Source of the DNA: Planctomycetota bacterium
GTDB taxonomy: Bacteria; Planctomycetota; Phycisphaerae; Phycisphaerales; SM1A02
Direction: 5' to 3'
Length of the DNA: 64,000 bases
Assembly (NCBI GenBank): GCA_016873115.1
Contig: VGYB01000004.1
Coordinates: forward strand, 40,582-104,581
Under the pieces are notes generated by a model. That model had not been told where the DNA came from. It made no database searches and was given only the letters and a program-made list of their open reading frames with translations. Shown in pieces: positions 37,035-47,566 of the stretch (position 1 is its first letter; every line of letters starts with the position of its first letter). A program made the position numbers and the translations under genes.

Positions 37035-38069
37035 GTGCTGCCCCTCGTCCTGGGTCCCCTGCTCAAGCATCGCGTGTGGGGCGGTACCCGAATCTGCCCG
37101 TTCCTGGGCCTTCCCGATCCACCCAAGCCCATCGGCGAGGCTTGGCTTGTTGCCGACCTGCCTGATTCGATCGCTGACGGCACATCGCCCGTTGTGGCCG
37201 GGCACGGCACCGGCGGGACGCTGAAGGAGGTGATGGCAACGGATCGTGACCTGGTGCTGGGCCGCGCTGCGGCCTCACCGAGCGGTGATTTCCCGCTGCT
37301 GGTCAAGCTGCTCGATGCCGACGAACCCCTTTCCGTGCAAGTGCATCCCAGCGCCGCGTATGCCCGGGCACACCCTGACTGCTTCCTGAAGAGCGAGGCA
37401 TGGCTGGTCCTGGCAGCACGGGCCGATGCTGTGCTCTACCGTGGCATCCGTCCAGGGATCGATGCTGCCACCTTCCGGCGCCACCTGCACGAGGGCGGCG
37501 TGGTGAACGACCTCATGCGCGAGCCCGTCCGCGCGGGCCAAACCTACTGGCTGCCCAGCGGCATCTGCCACGCGCTCGGAGCCGGCACGATGGTGGCCGA
37601 GTACCAGACCCCGAGCGACACAACCTTCAGGGTCCATGACTGGGATCGCAACGACCCCACGCGGCCGTTGCACCTGGAGCAGGCGTTGGAGTGCATCCTG
37701 TTCGGCAGCGAGCAGGTCCTGAATGCGCCCGACGATCATGAGCCTTGGCGCAACTGTGGTGGGAGCTGGCGTGGGCGGACTCGGGTGCGCACGGAGCTCT
37801 TCCGCGTCGATGAACTTGAAGCCCCGATGGGAACCACGGCCGACTTGCCGCAGCGCGACACCCCATCGGTCTGGACCTTGGTCAGCGGCAACGCCCGACT
37901 GAGCTCTGGCGCGTGGCAAGCCAATCTGGCCGCCGGAGCCTCGTTCATCCTGCCTGCGGAGGTCGAGGAATGTGCATTATTGGCTACTGAGCCAGTGGCA
38001 CTTCTGGTGGCCACCCTGCCGGATGCTCTGCGCGGCCACGACGACCGAGTCGCCTGGCACCTCGCCTAA
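37035..38069 (+). CDS. manA: Mannose-6-phosphate isomerase, class I
   Basis: Interconverts fructose 6-phosphate and mannose 6-phosphate. Cupin-fold zinc enzyme: LKHRVWGGTRI at the N-terminus, zinc ligands in LSVQVHPS, KSEAW and GICHALGAG, and the phosphate-binding EYQTPSDTTFRVHDW. 344 aa from a GTG start, similar in length to short bacterial forms. It probably feeds mannose to envelope glycans, in keeping with the glycosyltransferase at 24858 (inference). Confidence 0.92.
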   Translation: MLPLVLGPLLKHRVWGGTRICPFLGLPDPPKPIGEAWLVADLPDSIADGTSPVVAGHGTGGTLKEVMATDRDLVLGRAAASPSGDFPLLVKLLDADEPLSVQVHPSAAYARAHPDCFLKSEAWLVLAARADAVLYRGIRPGIDAATFRRHLHEGGVVNDLMREPVRAGQTYWLPSGICHALGAGTMVAEYQTPSDTTFRVHDWDRNDPTRPLHLEQALECILFGSEQVLNAPDDHEPWRNCGGSWRGRTRVRTELFRVDELEAPMGTTADLPQRDTPSVWTLVSGNARLSSGAWQANLAAGASFILPAEVEECALLATEPVALLVATLPDALRGHDDRVAWHLA

Positions 38070-38077
38070 AGGGGTGA

Positions 38078-39643
<1,566 letters not shown>

Positions 39644-39668
39644 TCCCCACCATCCACCAGCGCATCCC

Positions 39669-39698
39669 ACGGGGCCTGCCCAACGCAGGCCCCGTTTC
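39669..39698 (+). terminator. Intrinsic terminator after atpD
   Basis: An 11-bp stem (39669-39679 with 39685-39695) with a 5-base loop runs into TTTCC. It closes atpD as a single-gene unit or the end of one. Confidence 0.75.
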
Positions 39699-39759
39699 CT
39701 TTGGCGGCCCCCTCGCCAGCCTCGCGCGACCACGCACTGGTCCGTAGAGTGTGAGGATC

Positions 39760-40788
39760 ATGCCCACGAGCGAACTCACTGCCAGGAACCTCACCGACCT
39801 CGACGGACTTCTGGTGTTGGCCGTCGGGGCCGGAGCCGGCCTGGTCCTGTGCAGACTGCTGCTGGCCATCGTCCGCAGGGTCGCCAGCGCCGCCACCAAC
39901 ATCGCCCACGAGGCCTTCGTCCGCGCCGTGACTCCACCCTCGCTGCTGCTGGGCGTGGTGCTCGGTGCCCGAGCGAGCCTGCGCTGGTTGCGCGTCGAGC
40001 CGCAACTGGACGGGGACATCGCGCTCGGGGTCCAGGTCGTCTCGACCGTCCTCGTGGCCTGGGGCGCTTTGCGCATCGCGGCGACCATCGAGGAGTTGGC
40101 CAAGACAACCCTGAACTCCAGTGGGCGAACGACTGGCGCAATGCTGGTCCCCGTCGCCATGCGGATCATCCGATGGATCATCATCCTGGCGGCCCTGCTC
40201 ACGGTGATCTCGCAGTTCGGGATCGATGTGACCAACTTCATTGCGGGCCTCGGCATCGGCGGCATCGCGATGGCGCTCGCTGCGCAGAAGACGCTCGAGA
40301 ATCTCTTCGGTGGCCTGAGCGTGGTGCTCGATCAGCCGCTGCGCCCCGGCGACTCCTGCCGCATCGGGAGCGTCAAGGGCGTGGTCGAGGAGATCGGCCT
40401 GCGCAGTACGCGCTTGCGGACGCCCGACCAGACGCTCGTCAGCTTGCCCAACGCGACGGTGGCCAACGCCGAGATCGAGAACATGTCGAAGCGCACCGGC
40501 CGGCGGTACCACATGGTGCTTCCCATGCGGCCCGATGCACCCGCGGATGTGCTGGAGGCCTGCACGCGAGAACTCGCAGCCCTGATGAGGGCCGAGTCGA
40601 TGCTGACCGCCAGTTCCATCGGCGTGGAGGTGAAGGGATGGAGTGCGGGCATCCTCGAGGTCGAGTGCACGGCCACGACGGACACGACCCAGGGCAGCGA
40701 CTTTGCGCCGGTCCGCGAGCGACTCACCATCGCCCTGCTGCGCGAGATCGAGGCCAAGGGCCTGAACCTGCCCAACAAGGTCTCTTGA
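39760..40788 (+). CDS. MscS-family mechanosensitive channel
   Basis: Inner-membrane tension valve. After three or four hydrophobic helices comes the pore helix FIAGLGIGGIAMALAAQKTLENLFGGL, then the beta domain LDQPLRPGDSCRIGSVKGVVEEIGLRSTRLRTPD and a C-terminal alpha/beta cage. 342 aa. I prefer the ATG, since a TAGAGT hexamer ends 9 bases before it; a GTG three codons earlier would overlap the promoter. It stands alone after the atpD terminator. Confidence 0.93.
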   Translation: MPTSELTARNLTDLDGLLVLAVGAGAGLVLCRLLLAIVRRVASAATNIAHEAFVRAVTPPSLLLGVVLGARASLRWLRVEPQLDGDIALGVQVVSTVLVAWGALRIAATIEELAKTTLNSSGRTTGAMLVPVAMRIIRWIIILAALLTVISQFGIDVTNFIAGLGIGGIAMALAAQKTLENLFGGLSVVLDQPLRPGDSCRIGSVKGVVEEIGLRSTRLRTPDQTLVSLPNATVANAEIENMSKRTGRRYHMVLPMRPDAPADVLEACTRELAALMRAESMLTASSIGVEVKGWSAGILEVECTATTDTTQGSDFAPVRERLTIALLREIEAKGLNLPNKVS

Positions 40789-40801
40789 GCGCTCATCGAC
40801 C

Positions 40802-40807
40802 TAGACT
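40802..40807 (+). promoter_or_regulatory. -10-like TAGACT, probable leaderless start of the peptidase gene
   Basis: The hexamer ends 6 bases before the ATG at 40814; no ribosome-binding site. Confidence 0.5.
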
Positions 40808-40813
40808 GGCTGC

Positions 40814-42802
40814 ATGACGACCACTGCAGCCATCGCGACCTGGCCGATCGAGGAGACCATCACCGCACTCGTTGAGGTGCATGGTGAGCCCGCCCGCCTG
40901 CGCGCTGCTGCCGGCGTGGCCCGGGTGGCTGCGCTGTGGCGCGACAGCGACGGCGACGGGGCCTCGTTCACCGCGTTCTGCCTCAAGCACTTCGTGCACG
41001 ACGGTGCCGAGCGAACCCGGCTGATGCTGCGGCTGGAGACGGCGCTCGAGCAGGTCAGCGGTCACTTGTACGAGATGCGACGATCGCTCCGTCGCTGGTC
41101 GGACCTGCGTGGCGATGAGTTCCCGACAGTCGATGACCTGCTGGCGACCTTTGATCCTGCACCCGATCTGTCTGAGCAGCTCTACCGACAGAAGGTCGCG
41201 TTCGTGGCGTTGCTCAACTTGGACAAGCCGACCCTGGCGTGCATGCTCGCCGACGGCGACGGCTGGTCGATCGATCAATGGGCCGAAGCGCGCATCGCGC
41301 AGTCCTTCGGTCCGCGAATCCCGGCCGAACTCGCCGACCGCGCGCGCGCGACCGGCCACCGTTGCCAACAGTGGGTGGCGACCTTCCATGTGCCGGTCGG
41401 GGGCATGGTCGATGCGAAGGGCAAGCGCTGGTTCGAGCCCGATCGCAAACTCATCGCCCACTGGCTCGTACGCGAGGAGATCAAGGCCGGCTACAACGAT
41501 CCCGAAGGGCTCCAGAAGCAGCGCGCGCTCTCGTGGGTCATGGCGCGCCACATCGACGGCACGATTCCTGCGGCGGTCATGAAGGGTGCAGGCGTGGACT
41601 GGGATCCGCAGGGGAACACGCTGGCCGGCAGCCCGGTCTGTGCGACTGGCCCCTGCGGCGGTGCCACGGGAGAGACGGTCGGGCTCGCGCGGTACGAGCA
41701 CTGGATCGAACAGTTCAGACTGGCACAAGCCTACGACCTTCACCATCCCGAGCACCCCACCGCGATCGCGCGCAAGTTCGATCTGGCGCGCGAGATTCCC
41801 GAGACCGAGGTCGAACGCCTGCTCGAGGCACTGCTGGACCATCCCGTGCGGAAGGACCTCGCCGAGATGCTGCGCCAGCGGCTCGGCCGAGCGCTCGAAC
41901 CCTTCGACATCTACTTCGACGACATCAGCGAGGCCCGCCCTGCCGAGGAAATGAACGCCGCCGTGACGCGGCTCTTTCCCGACGAAGGGGCGTTCGAGCG
42001 CGCGCTTCCGCGGGTGTTGCGCGGGCTCGGATGGCCCGACGACGAGGCCGACTTCCTTGGCTCGAACATCAAGGTCGAGATCGCCAAGGGCGCAGGCCAC
42101 GCCATGCGCCCGATGCTCACGCAGTACGGCGCGTGGCTGCGCACGAACCGGCTCAAGGAGTGCCTGGGCTGGGATGGATTCGACACGGCGATGCACGAGC
42201 TCGGTCACAACCTCGAGCAACTCTGCAGCACCTACTACGCGCCACGCCCTGCCCTGCGCAATGTGCCCAACACCGCGTGTACCGAGGCCTTCGCATTCCT
42301 CTATCAGGGGCTTGCGAAGAAGGTGCTCGGCATCGAGCCCGAGGGCGGGGCAACAAGGCAGTTCGCGATTGACAGCGTGCAGACGATGCTCGCGGCGTGC
42401 CAGATCGCCGGCCCGAGCCTGCTGGAGTTGCACGCCTGGCGTTGGCTGTACGCGAATCCTGACGCGGATGCGGCGGCGCTCCGGGCCGAGGTCCTCGCGA
42501 TCGCCGCGCGCCTGTGGAGCCGCTTCTACGAGCGGGACTTCGGACCCGATCCGTACCGCATCCTTGCCGCGTACCAGCACATGATCGCTCATCCGCTGTA
42601 CCTGGCCGACTACACGCTCGGCCACATCATGAGCCACCAGATCAGGTCATTCATGCGCGGCAAGGACATTGCGGCCGAGACGCGGCGGATCACGAGCTTG
42701 GGGCGGTACACCCCCGACCTGTGGATGCGCAAGGCGACCGGGAGTCCCATATCGGCAGCTGCCCTGGCCGGGGACTGTTCCACGGCGCTGAAGAGCCTCT
42801 GA
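40814..42802 (+). CDS. Gluzincin zinc metallopeptidase, M3-like
   Basis: 662 aa, no signal peptide, so probably cytoplasmic. The zinc site is MHELGHNLEQL at about residue 461 (HExxH), with the third ligand likely the glutamate of CTEAFAFLY some 35 residues on, which is the gluzincin layout. The mainly helical, charged N-terminal 400 residues and this spacing recall oligopeptidases of family M3, although the family block HEFGHALH is changed. An internal HHPEHPTAIARKFDL segment and a C-terminal HIMSHQIRSFM are also conserved-looking. Specific substrate unknown. Confidence 0.8.
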   Translation: MTTTAAIATWPIEETITALVEVHGEPARLRAAAGVARVAALWRDSDGDGASFTAFCLKHFVHDGAERTRLMLRLETALEQVSGHLYEMRRSLRRWSDLRGDEFPTVDDLLATFDPAPDLSEQLYRQKVAFVALLNLDKPTLACMLADGDGWSIDQWAEARIAQSFGPRIPAELADRARATGHRCQQWVATFHVPVGGMVDAKGKRWFEPDRKLIAHWLVREEIKAGYNDPEGLQKQRALSWVMARHIDGTIPAAVMKGAGVDWDPQGNTLAGSPVCATGPCGGATGETVGLARYEHWIEQFRLAQAYDLHHPEHPTAIARKFDLAREIPETEVERLLEALLDHPVRKDLAEMLRQRLGRALEPFDIYFDDISEARPAEEMNAAVTRLFPDEGAFERALPRVLRGLGWPDDEADFLGSNIKVEIAKGAGHAMRPMLTQYGAWLRTNRLKECLGWDGFDTAMHELGHNLEQLCSTYYAPRPALRNVPNTACTEAFAFLYQGLAKKVLGIEPEGGATRQFAIDSVQTMLAACQIAGPSLLELHAWRWLYANPDADAAALRAEVLAIAARLWSRFYERDFGPDPYRILAAYQHMIAHPLYLADYTLGHIMSHQIRSFMRGKDIAAETRRITSLGRYTPDLWMRKATGSPISAAALAGDCSTALKSL

Positions 42803-42896
42803 CGGGGCCTCCTGCTGCAGGACTCAAGGCCATCTGGGATGATGACCAGCCGCGTCGCTCTCCGTGTTCGATGCATCGCCCGAGTCATCTTTCCCG

Positions 42897-42902
42897 TATA
42901 GT
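42897..42902 (+). promoter_or_regulatory. -10-like TATAGT of the 42923 gene
   Basis: TATAGT, 5 of 6 matches to TATAAT, ends 20 bases before the ATG. No convincing -35. Confidence 0.4.
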
Positions 42903-42922
42903 CCCCCCACGGCCCCACGACC

Positions 42923-43432
42923 ATGAAGAGCACCTGCCTCACCGTCTGCCTGTCCACGCTCGCCCTGACAGCCTGCGCCGTGCCCACGCACGAGCAGCCG
43001 CGCGACATCTCGGCTCCAGCCGACTGCCCCAAGGACTGGACCACCCTGTCGTCACTGGACGAACGGGTCAAGCAACTCTCGCCCGAGATGCGCCAAGAGC
43101 GGTGCTTGCTGCGCGACGAGCGTCGTATCGCCAACGCTGGAGATGTCGAGAAGAACCTCGATGGACACCCCGAGCTCAAGTCCAAGATCGACGACTTCAA
43201 CCGCCGTGCAACGCAGTGGTACGCCACCAGCGCCTACGCGATCCTGAAGGACCCAAGCCCAGAGATGTACAGCATCTCCCAGACGCACGACGGGGGCGAC
43301 CGCAACAACGACTTCAGCCTCAACCAGAACATGCGGATCCTGACCGACGACTGGAACCGCTTCTGGATGTGGGGCTTCCCCTCCATGCTCAGCCCCACGC
43401 CGATCATGGACACCAGCGGCCAGCCCCGCTGA
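42923..43432 (+). CDS. Lipoprotein of unknown function
   Basis: 169 aa. The N-terminus MKSTCLTVCLSTLALTACAV is a short lipoprotein signal with LTAC as lipobox (Cys18). The mature part is rich in charged and Trp/Phe residues (NRFWMWGFPSMLSPTPI near the end) with no family I recognise. It stands alone between the peptidase gene and a terminator hairpin. Confidence 0.8.
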   Translation: MKSTCLTVCLSTLALTACAVPTHEQPRDISAPADCPKDWTTLSSLDERVKQLSPEMRQERCLLRDERRIANAGDVEKNLDGHPELKSKIDDFNRRATQWYATSAYAILKDPSPEMYSISQTHDGGDRNNDFSLNQNMRILTDDWNRFWMWGFPSMLSPTPIMDTSGQPR

Positions 43433-43456
43433 GTGCATCACGGATCACCTGACCTG

Positions 43457-43480
43457 CGGGCGGGCCACTCGGCCCGTCCG
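43457..43480 (+). terminator. Hairpin terminator after the 42923 lipoprotein gene
   Basis: A 10-bp GC-rich stem with one G-T pair (43457-43466 with 43471-43480, 4-base loop) is followed by TTGTCGTT. Confidence 0.6.
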
Positions 43481-43513
43481 TTGTCGTTGGTGCATGCTCC
43501 GCCCGCGCTGCAC

Positions 43514-43519
43514 TACCGT
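43514..43519 (+). promoter_or_regulatory. -10-like TACCGT, probable leaderless start of the SGNH gene
   Basis: Ends 6 bases before the ATG at 43526, which supports that start over codons further upstream. Confidence 0.5.
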
Positions 43520-43525
43520 GTGCGC

Positions 43526-44248
43526 ATGACGCTTCCCTCACCACGCGCCGTCCTGGCCGGTTTCGCCGCCACGCTCGGGCTCGCCGCAAGCCCCACCGAC
43601 GGACCATCGCTCAAGCCCGTCCCACGCGACGACCAAGGCATCCTGCCACGACAGCAGCTCGTGCTGGAGCGCGCCCGCACGGCTTCGCCAGCCGCCCTGG
43701 TGTTTGTCGGTGACAGCATCACGCAGGGCTGGGAAGACGGCGGACGCGCTGCGTGGGATCGGACCATCGCACCCCTCGGTGCGGTCAACCTGGGCGTGAG
43801 TGGTGACCGCACGGAGCATGTGCTGTGGCGACTCTCGCAGGCACCGCTGACCCGGCTTGCACCCAAGGTGGTGGTGCTGCTGATCGGCACGAACAACCTC
43901 GGCCACCAGCATGACGATGCGCAAGGCACGCTCGCAGGCGTGACCGCCGTGGCCCGCACGATCCGCACACAGGTTCCCGACGCGACGCTGGCGCTCATGG
44001 CCGTCTTCCCTCGCGGTGAACGCATCAACGCCATGCGCGGGGACCTGCTCCAGATCAACCAATCGCTGCAGTCCGCGTTCAAGGATGACCCGAAGGTGCG
44101 CTGGGTCGATTGCGGTGCGCGCTTCGTGAAGCCCGATGGATCGATCGACGCGGACCTGATGCCGGATGCGCTGCACCTGTCACCGGCCGGCTACGCGATC
44201 TGGGCGGAGGCGTTGGAGCCCGTCCTGCCTGCGCGCAAAGATCCATGA
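43526..44248 (+). CDS. Secreted SGNH/GDSL-family hydrolase
   Basis: 240 aa with a weak signal peptide (RAVLAGFAATLGLAASP). The four SGNH blocks are clear: Ser in VFVGDSITQGW, Gly in LGVSGDRTEHV, Asn in LLIGTNNLG, and Asp/His in PDALHLSPAGY. It therefore hydrolyses an ester, perhaps acetyl groups on a polysaccharide or lipid; closest in layout to the PAF-acetylhydrolase beta/gamma-like group. The frame is open 31 codons further up, but that part overlaps the terminator and the -10 hexamer. Confidence 0.9.
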   Translation: MTLPSPRAVLAGFAATLGLAASPTDGPSLKPVPRDDQGILPRQQLVLERARTASPAALVFVGDSITQGWEDGGRAAWDRTIAPLGAVNLGVSGDRTEHVLWRLSQAPLTRLAPKVVVLLIGTNNLGHQHDDAQGTLAGVTAVARTIRTQVPDATLALMAVFPRGERINAMRGDLLQINQSLQSAFKDDPKVRWVDCGARFVKPDGSIDADLMPDALHLSPAGYAIWAEALEPVLPARKDP

Positions 44249-44252
44249 CCAC

Positions 44253-44274
44253 GGGGCGCCCGGATGAGCGCCCC
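44253..44274. terminator. Hairpin between convergent genes
   Basis: A 7-bp GC stem (44253-44259 with 44268-44274, 8-base loop) sits between the ends of the SGNH gene and the iscA-like gene, so it may serve both. No T run. Confidence 0.45.
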
Positions 44275-44324
44275 AGAGGGTGGAATCTCGATGTGACGGC
44301 GCGCGGCGCCGCAGTGGACCTGAC

Positions 44325-44720
44325 TCAGGCGCTGAAGCTGCTGCCGCAACCGCAGGTCGAGGTCGAGTTGGGATTGTTGAAGACGAAGCCCCGGCCCATG
44401 AGCTCATCCTTGAAGTCGATCGTGGTGCCGTTGAGGTAGAGGTAGCTCTTGGGGTCGCAGATCACCTTCACGGTGAACGAGGGAACGTCCGCGGTGGCGA
44501 CGCCGCCCGCCTCGGCACCCTTCACGCGGCGGGTGTAGGTGAAGGCCCACTCCTCGTCGGTCTCCTTCTGCACTTCCGTGAGGTCGAGCAGGTAGGTGAA
44601 GCCGGAGCAGCCCCCGCCCTTCACGCCCACGCGAAGGCGGATCTTCTCGCGATCCAGGCCTTGCTGGTCGATGATGGCGTCGATTTCACGGGCGGCGGTT
44701 TCGGTGACATGCACTGGCAT
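44325..44720 (-). CDS. A-type iron-sulfur carrier (IscA/ErpA family)
   Basis: Accepts Fe-S clusters from the scaffold and hands them to target proteins. The three cysteine ligands are in VKGGGCSGFTY and the C-terminal STCGCGSSFSA; NPNSTSTCGCGSSF resembles ErpA/IscA. 131 aa, longer than the usual 107-115 because of an insertion around GAEAGGVATADVP. Third gene of an iscS-iscU-iscA run, 42 bases after iscU. Confidence 0.93.
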   Translation of the reverse strand: MPVHVTETAAREIDAIIDQQGLDREKIRLRVGVKGGGCSGFTYLLDLTEVQKETDEEWAFTYTRRVKGAEAGGVATADVPSFTVKVICDPKSYLYLNGTTIDFKDELMGRGFVFNNPNSTSTCGCGSSFSA

Positions 44721-44762
44721 GGTTGGTTCCTCGTGGTTGGTACGGGCCTGAGGGCGCGTGGT

Positions 44763-45188
44763 TCAGTGGGCGTTGGCCTCTTCGGCGACGGCGATGCCGT
44801 TCTTCTTCTTCCAGTCCTCGATCGCGGCACGGATCGAGTCCTCGGCGAGCACGCTGCAGTGGATCTTGACCGGCGGGAGCGCGAGTTCCTCGACGATCTG
44901 GGTGTTCTTGATCTGCAGGGCCTCGTCGACCGTGCGGCCCTTGACCCATTCGGTGGCCAAGCTGCTGCTGGCGATCGCGCTGCCGCAGCCGAAGCACTTG
45001 AACTTGGCATCCTCGATGACGCCATCCGCCGTCACCTTGAGCTGGAGCTGCATCACATCGCCACACTCGGGCGCGCCGACGATGCCGACGCCGATGTCCG
45101 CGCGAGTCTTGACATCGGAGCTGGAACCGAACGAGCCGACATTGCGGGGGTTCTGGAAGTGGTCGACGACCTTCTCGCTGTATGCCAT
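44763..45188 (-). CDS. iscU: Iron-sulfur cluster scaffold IscU
   Basis: Builds 2Fe-2S clusters with sulfur from IscS. Ligand cysteines are in GAPECGDVMQL, KCFGCGSAIASSS and KIHCSVLAEDSI. The LPPVK motif that HscA recognises is intact, although hscA and hscB are not in this window. The N-terminal MAYSEKVVDHFQNPRNVGSF is typical. 141 aa, with a short extended tail. Identity as IscU rather than SufU is supported by the missing SufU insertion. Confidence 0.96.
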   Translation of the reverse strand: MAYSEKVVDHFQNPRNVGSFGSSSDVKTRADIGVGIVGAPECGDVMQLQLKVTADGVIEDAKFKCFGCGSAIASSSLATEWVKGRTVDEALQIKNTQIVEELALPPVKIHCSVLAEDSIRAAIEDWKKKNGIAVAEEANAH

Positions 45189-45234
45189 GGTTGGTTCCTC
45201 GTGTGCTGTGGTGGATCGGGAAGGGTTCGACGGT

Positions 45235-46473
45235 TCAGTGGTGCTGCCACTCGATGGTGCTCAAGTCGACGCCCTCCTTGTAAAGGTCGTAGAGCGGGCT
45301 GAGCTTGCGCAAGTGCTCGACGGCCTTCGAGATCGACTCGATGGCGTAGTCGATCTCCTCCTCGGTCGTCCAGCGGCCGAAGGAGAGTCGGAGGCTGCTG
45401 TGCGCGAGTTCGTCGCCCACGCCAAGCCCCTTGAGCACATAGCTCGGCTCGAGGCTCGCACTCGTGCACGCGCTGCCCGACGAGCACGCGATGTCCTTGA
45501 TGCCCATCATCAGGCTCTCGCCCTCGACGAAGCCGAAGCTGATGTTGGCGATGTGCGGCAGGCGTCGGTCGCGGTGGCCGTTGACCTGCACGACTTCCAT
45601 GCGGCCCGACAGGCCATCCTCAAGACGACGGCGCAGCTTGAGCAGGCGCTCGCGATCATGCTCCATCTCAACCAGGCAGAGTTCGCACGCCTTGCCGAAG
45701 CCGATGATCCCGGTCACGTTCTGCGTGCCGCTGCGCATGCCGCGCTCCTGGCCACCGCCGTCGATCAAGGCCTCGAGACGGACGCGGGGCTTGCGACGAC
45801 GCACATAGAGCGCACCGACGCCCTTGGGGCCGTACATCTTGTGGCCGCTCCAGCTGAGCAGGTCGATGCAGTCGCGCTCGACATCGGTCGGCATCTTGCC
45901 GACCCACTGCGTGCCATCGGTGTGGAAGATCACGCCCTTCTCATGGCAGAGACGGCCGATCTGGGGGACTTCGTTGATCGTGCCGATCTCATTGTTGGCC
46001 CACATGATGCTCACGAGGATCGTGTCGGGACGCATGGCCGCGCGCACCATCTCGGCGGTGATCACGCCATCGGCCGGCGGATCGAGGAAGGTGACCTCGA
46101 AGCCCTCGCGCTGGAGGCGCTTGCAGGGATCGAGCACCGCCTTGTGCTCGATGGTGCAGGTGATGATGTGGCCGCGGCCCTGCTGGCCGGCGGGCGCCTT
46201 GGCGTAGATCTCGGCAGCGCCCTTGACGGCGAGGTTGTTGCCCTCGGTGGCGCCGCTGGTGAAGATGACTTCCTTCGCATCTGCGCCGATCAGGCGGGCG
46301 GCCTGCTCGCGGGCGGTCTCGATGCCGTCCTCGGCATCCCAGCCGAAGCGGTGGTTGCGGCTGCCGGCATTGCCGAACTTCTCGCTGAAGTACGGGAGCA
46401 TGGCCTCCACGACGCGCGGGTCGCAGCGGGTGGTGGCGGCATTGTCGAGGTAGATGGGGGTCTTGACCGCCAT
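45235..46473 (-). CDS. iscS: Cysteine desulfurase IscS
   Basis: PLP enzyme that takes sulfur from cysteine. [15 protein letters not shown] at the N-terminus, the PLP lysine in [12 protein letters not shown], and the mobile-loop catalytic cysteine in [10 protein letters not shown] mark it as group I (IscS/NifS). Start at MAVKTPIYL gives 412 aa, close to E. coli IscS; six further codons upstream are less likely. No iscR regulator precedes it. A TACACT hexamer lies 40 bases upstream of the ATG. Confidence 0.96.
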   Translation of the reverse strand: MAVKTPIYLDNAATTRCDPRVVEAMLPYFSEKFGNAGSRNHRFGWDAEDGIETAREQAARLIGADAKEVIFTSGATEGNNLAVKGAAEIYAKAPAGQQGRGHIITCTIEHKAVLDPCKRLQREGFEVTFLDPPADGVITAEMVRAAMRPDTILVSIMWANNEIGTINEVPQIGRLCHEKGVIFHTDGTQWVGKMPTDVERDCIDLLSWSGHKMYGPKGVGALYVRRRKPRVRLEALIDGGGQERGMRSGTQNVTGIIGFGKACELCLVEMEHDRERLLKLRRRLEDGLSGRMEVVQVNGHRDRRLPHIANISFGFVEGESLMMGIKDIACSSGSACTSASLEPSYVLKGLGVGDELAHSSLRLSFGRWTTEEEIDYAIESISKAVEHLRKLSPLYDLYKEGVDLSTIEWQHH

Positions 46474-46561
46474 GATGTGGTGATCCTGCAACTGAGTCTC
46501 AGGGAGACAGGCAAGTGTACGCCGTCACGACCCCCAAAACGAGGGTGCGCCGGGGTCCAAG

Positions 46562-46578
46562 CCCCGGAACTTCCGGGG
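46562..46578 (-). terminator. GC-rich palindrome between the methyltransferase and iscS genes
   Basis: An 8-bp inverted repeat with a single central base (effectively a 6-bp stem and 5-base loop) lies just after the ArsR-methyltransferase gene. It could end that operon. No T run. Confidence 0.35.
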
Positions 46579-46604
46579 GTTGCCCGGTCGGAAACCACCT
46601 CGCC

Positions 46605-47564
46605 TCAGCGCGCGGCGGGCTTGGTCAGCACGCCGGCAAAGAGCCCAGGCCCCCTGCTGTGCGTGTCGGGGCGCAGGCGACGCCAGCGATTCAGGCGCAA
46701 CCCCGCTTCGGTCGCGTAGGCCGCCAGCACCGCGGCGCTGAAGCCAAGGTGGGCGTGGCCCATCCGGTGGCGGAACTCCTCGTGGTCGTGGGGTGCAAGA
46801 TCGACGACGAGCACCGAACCGCCGGGCTTGAGGCAACGCGCCACCTGCCTGAGGGCACGCCCTGGATGCTCGACATGATGCAGCACGAGCATGGCCACTG
46901 CAGCATCCCACTCGCCCGCTCGACCGGGAAGCTCGAGCAGGTCGCCCTTGCGGAACTCGCAGTTGGTCGATCCCTTCAGGCGCTTTCGAGCACCATCGAG
47001 CATCGCAGGCTCGCGATCGACCAGCACGACCTTCTTCACCAAGGGAGCGAGCCGCTCCGCCACCTCGCCGGTGCCGCAACCGAGATCGGCAACGACCCAG
47101 TCCTGCGGCACGAGACTGCAGAGCGCCTCGTTGATGAAGTGATCACCGAAGAGCGTGCGACGCAAGGCGTCCCACTCGCCCGCAACGCGGCCGAAGAAGT
47201 CGATGCTGTCGGTACGGCGCTCGACAAGCACCTGCTGCAGACGCTGCAGGTCCTGCTCGACCGTCGGGTCGTTCGCGGCACGCTCGGCGACCATCGACCA
47301 GAGCTGCGCCGCAGGGCCCGACGCTGCCATGGCTGCTGCATGGAGCGTGCGTGTGCCGCTGCCGCGACGAAGGACGAGGCCTGCCTCATGGAGCGGCTTC
47401 AGGTGACGGCTGGCGGTCGATTGCGGCACGCCGAGCGTGCGGGCAATCTCGCCGACGCCGAGTTCCTCGTGGCGCAGCACACAGAGGATGCGCAGGCGAA
47501 TCGGATCTGCGAGAACCGACAGATCACGCACCCAGTGCTGCAGCGGGCCGTCCTGACGCGGCAC
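46605..47564 (-). CDS. ArsR-type regulator fused to SAM-dependent methyltransferase
   Basis: 319 aa from a GTG start. Residues 1-90 are an ArsR winged helix: LADPIRLRILCVL, then GVGEIARTLGVPQSTASRHLK as the recognition helix. From about residue 140 comes a class I methyltransferase with the SAM loop VADLGCGTGEVAERL and LHHVEHPGRALRQVARCLKPGG. I see no metal-binding cysteine pair like ELCVCDL in the HTH, so it is probably not a metal sensor. Similar fusions are known near methionine-cycle genes in other bacteria, but none is here. It lies 2 bases after the TPR lipoprotein gene. Confidence 0.88.
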   Translation of the reverse strand: MPRQDGPLQHWVRDLSVLADPIRLRILCVLRHEELGVGEIARTLGVPQSTASRHLKPLHEAGLVLRRGSGTRTLHAAAMAASGPAAQLWSMVAERAANDPTVEQDLQRLQQVLVERRTDSIDFFGRVAGEWDALRRTLFGDHFINEALCSLVPQDWVVADLGCGTGEVAERLAPLVKKVVLVDREPAMLDGARKRLKGSTNCEFRKGDLLELPGRAGEWDAAVAMLVLHHVEHPGRALRQVARCLKPGGSVLVVDLAPHDHEEFRHRMGHAHLGFSAAVLAAYATEAGLRLNRWRRLRPDTHSRGPGLFAGVLTKPAAR

Positions 47565-47566
47565 GA

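Noticed and set aside
44758..46719. 653-codon plus-strand frame across the isc genes
   Set aside because: Opposite to iscU and iscS; no motif and no plausible start signal.
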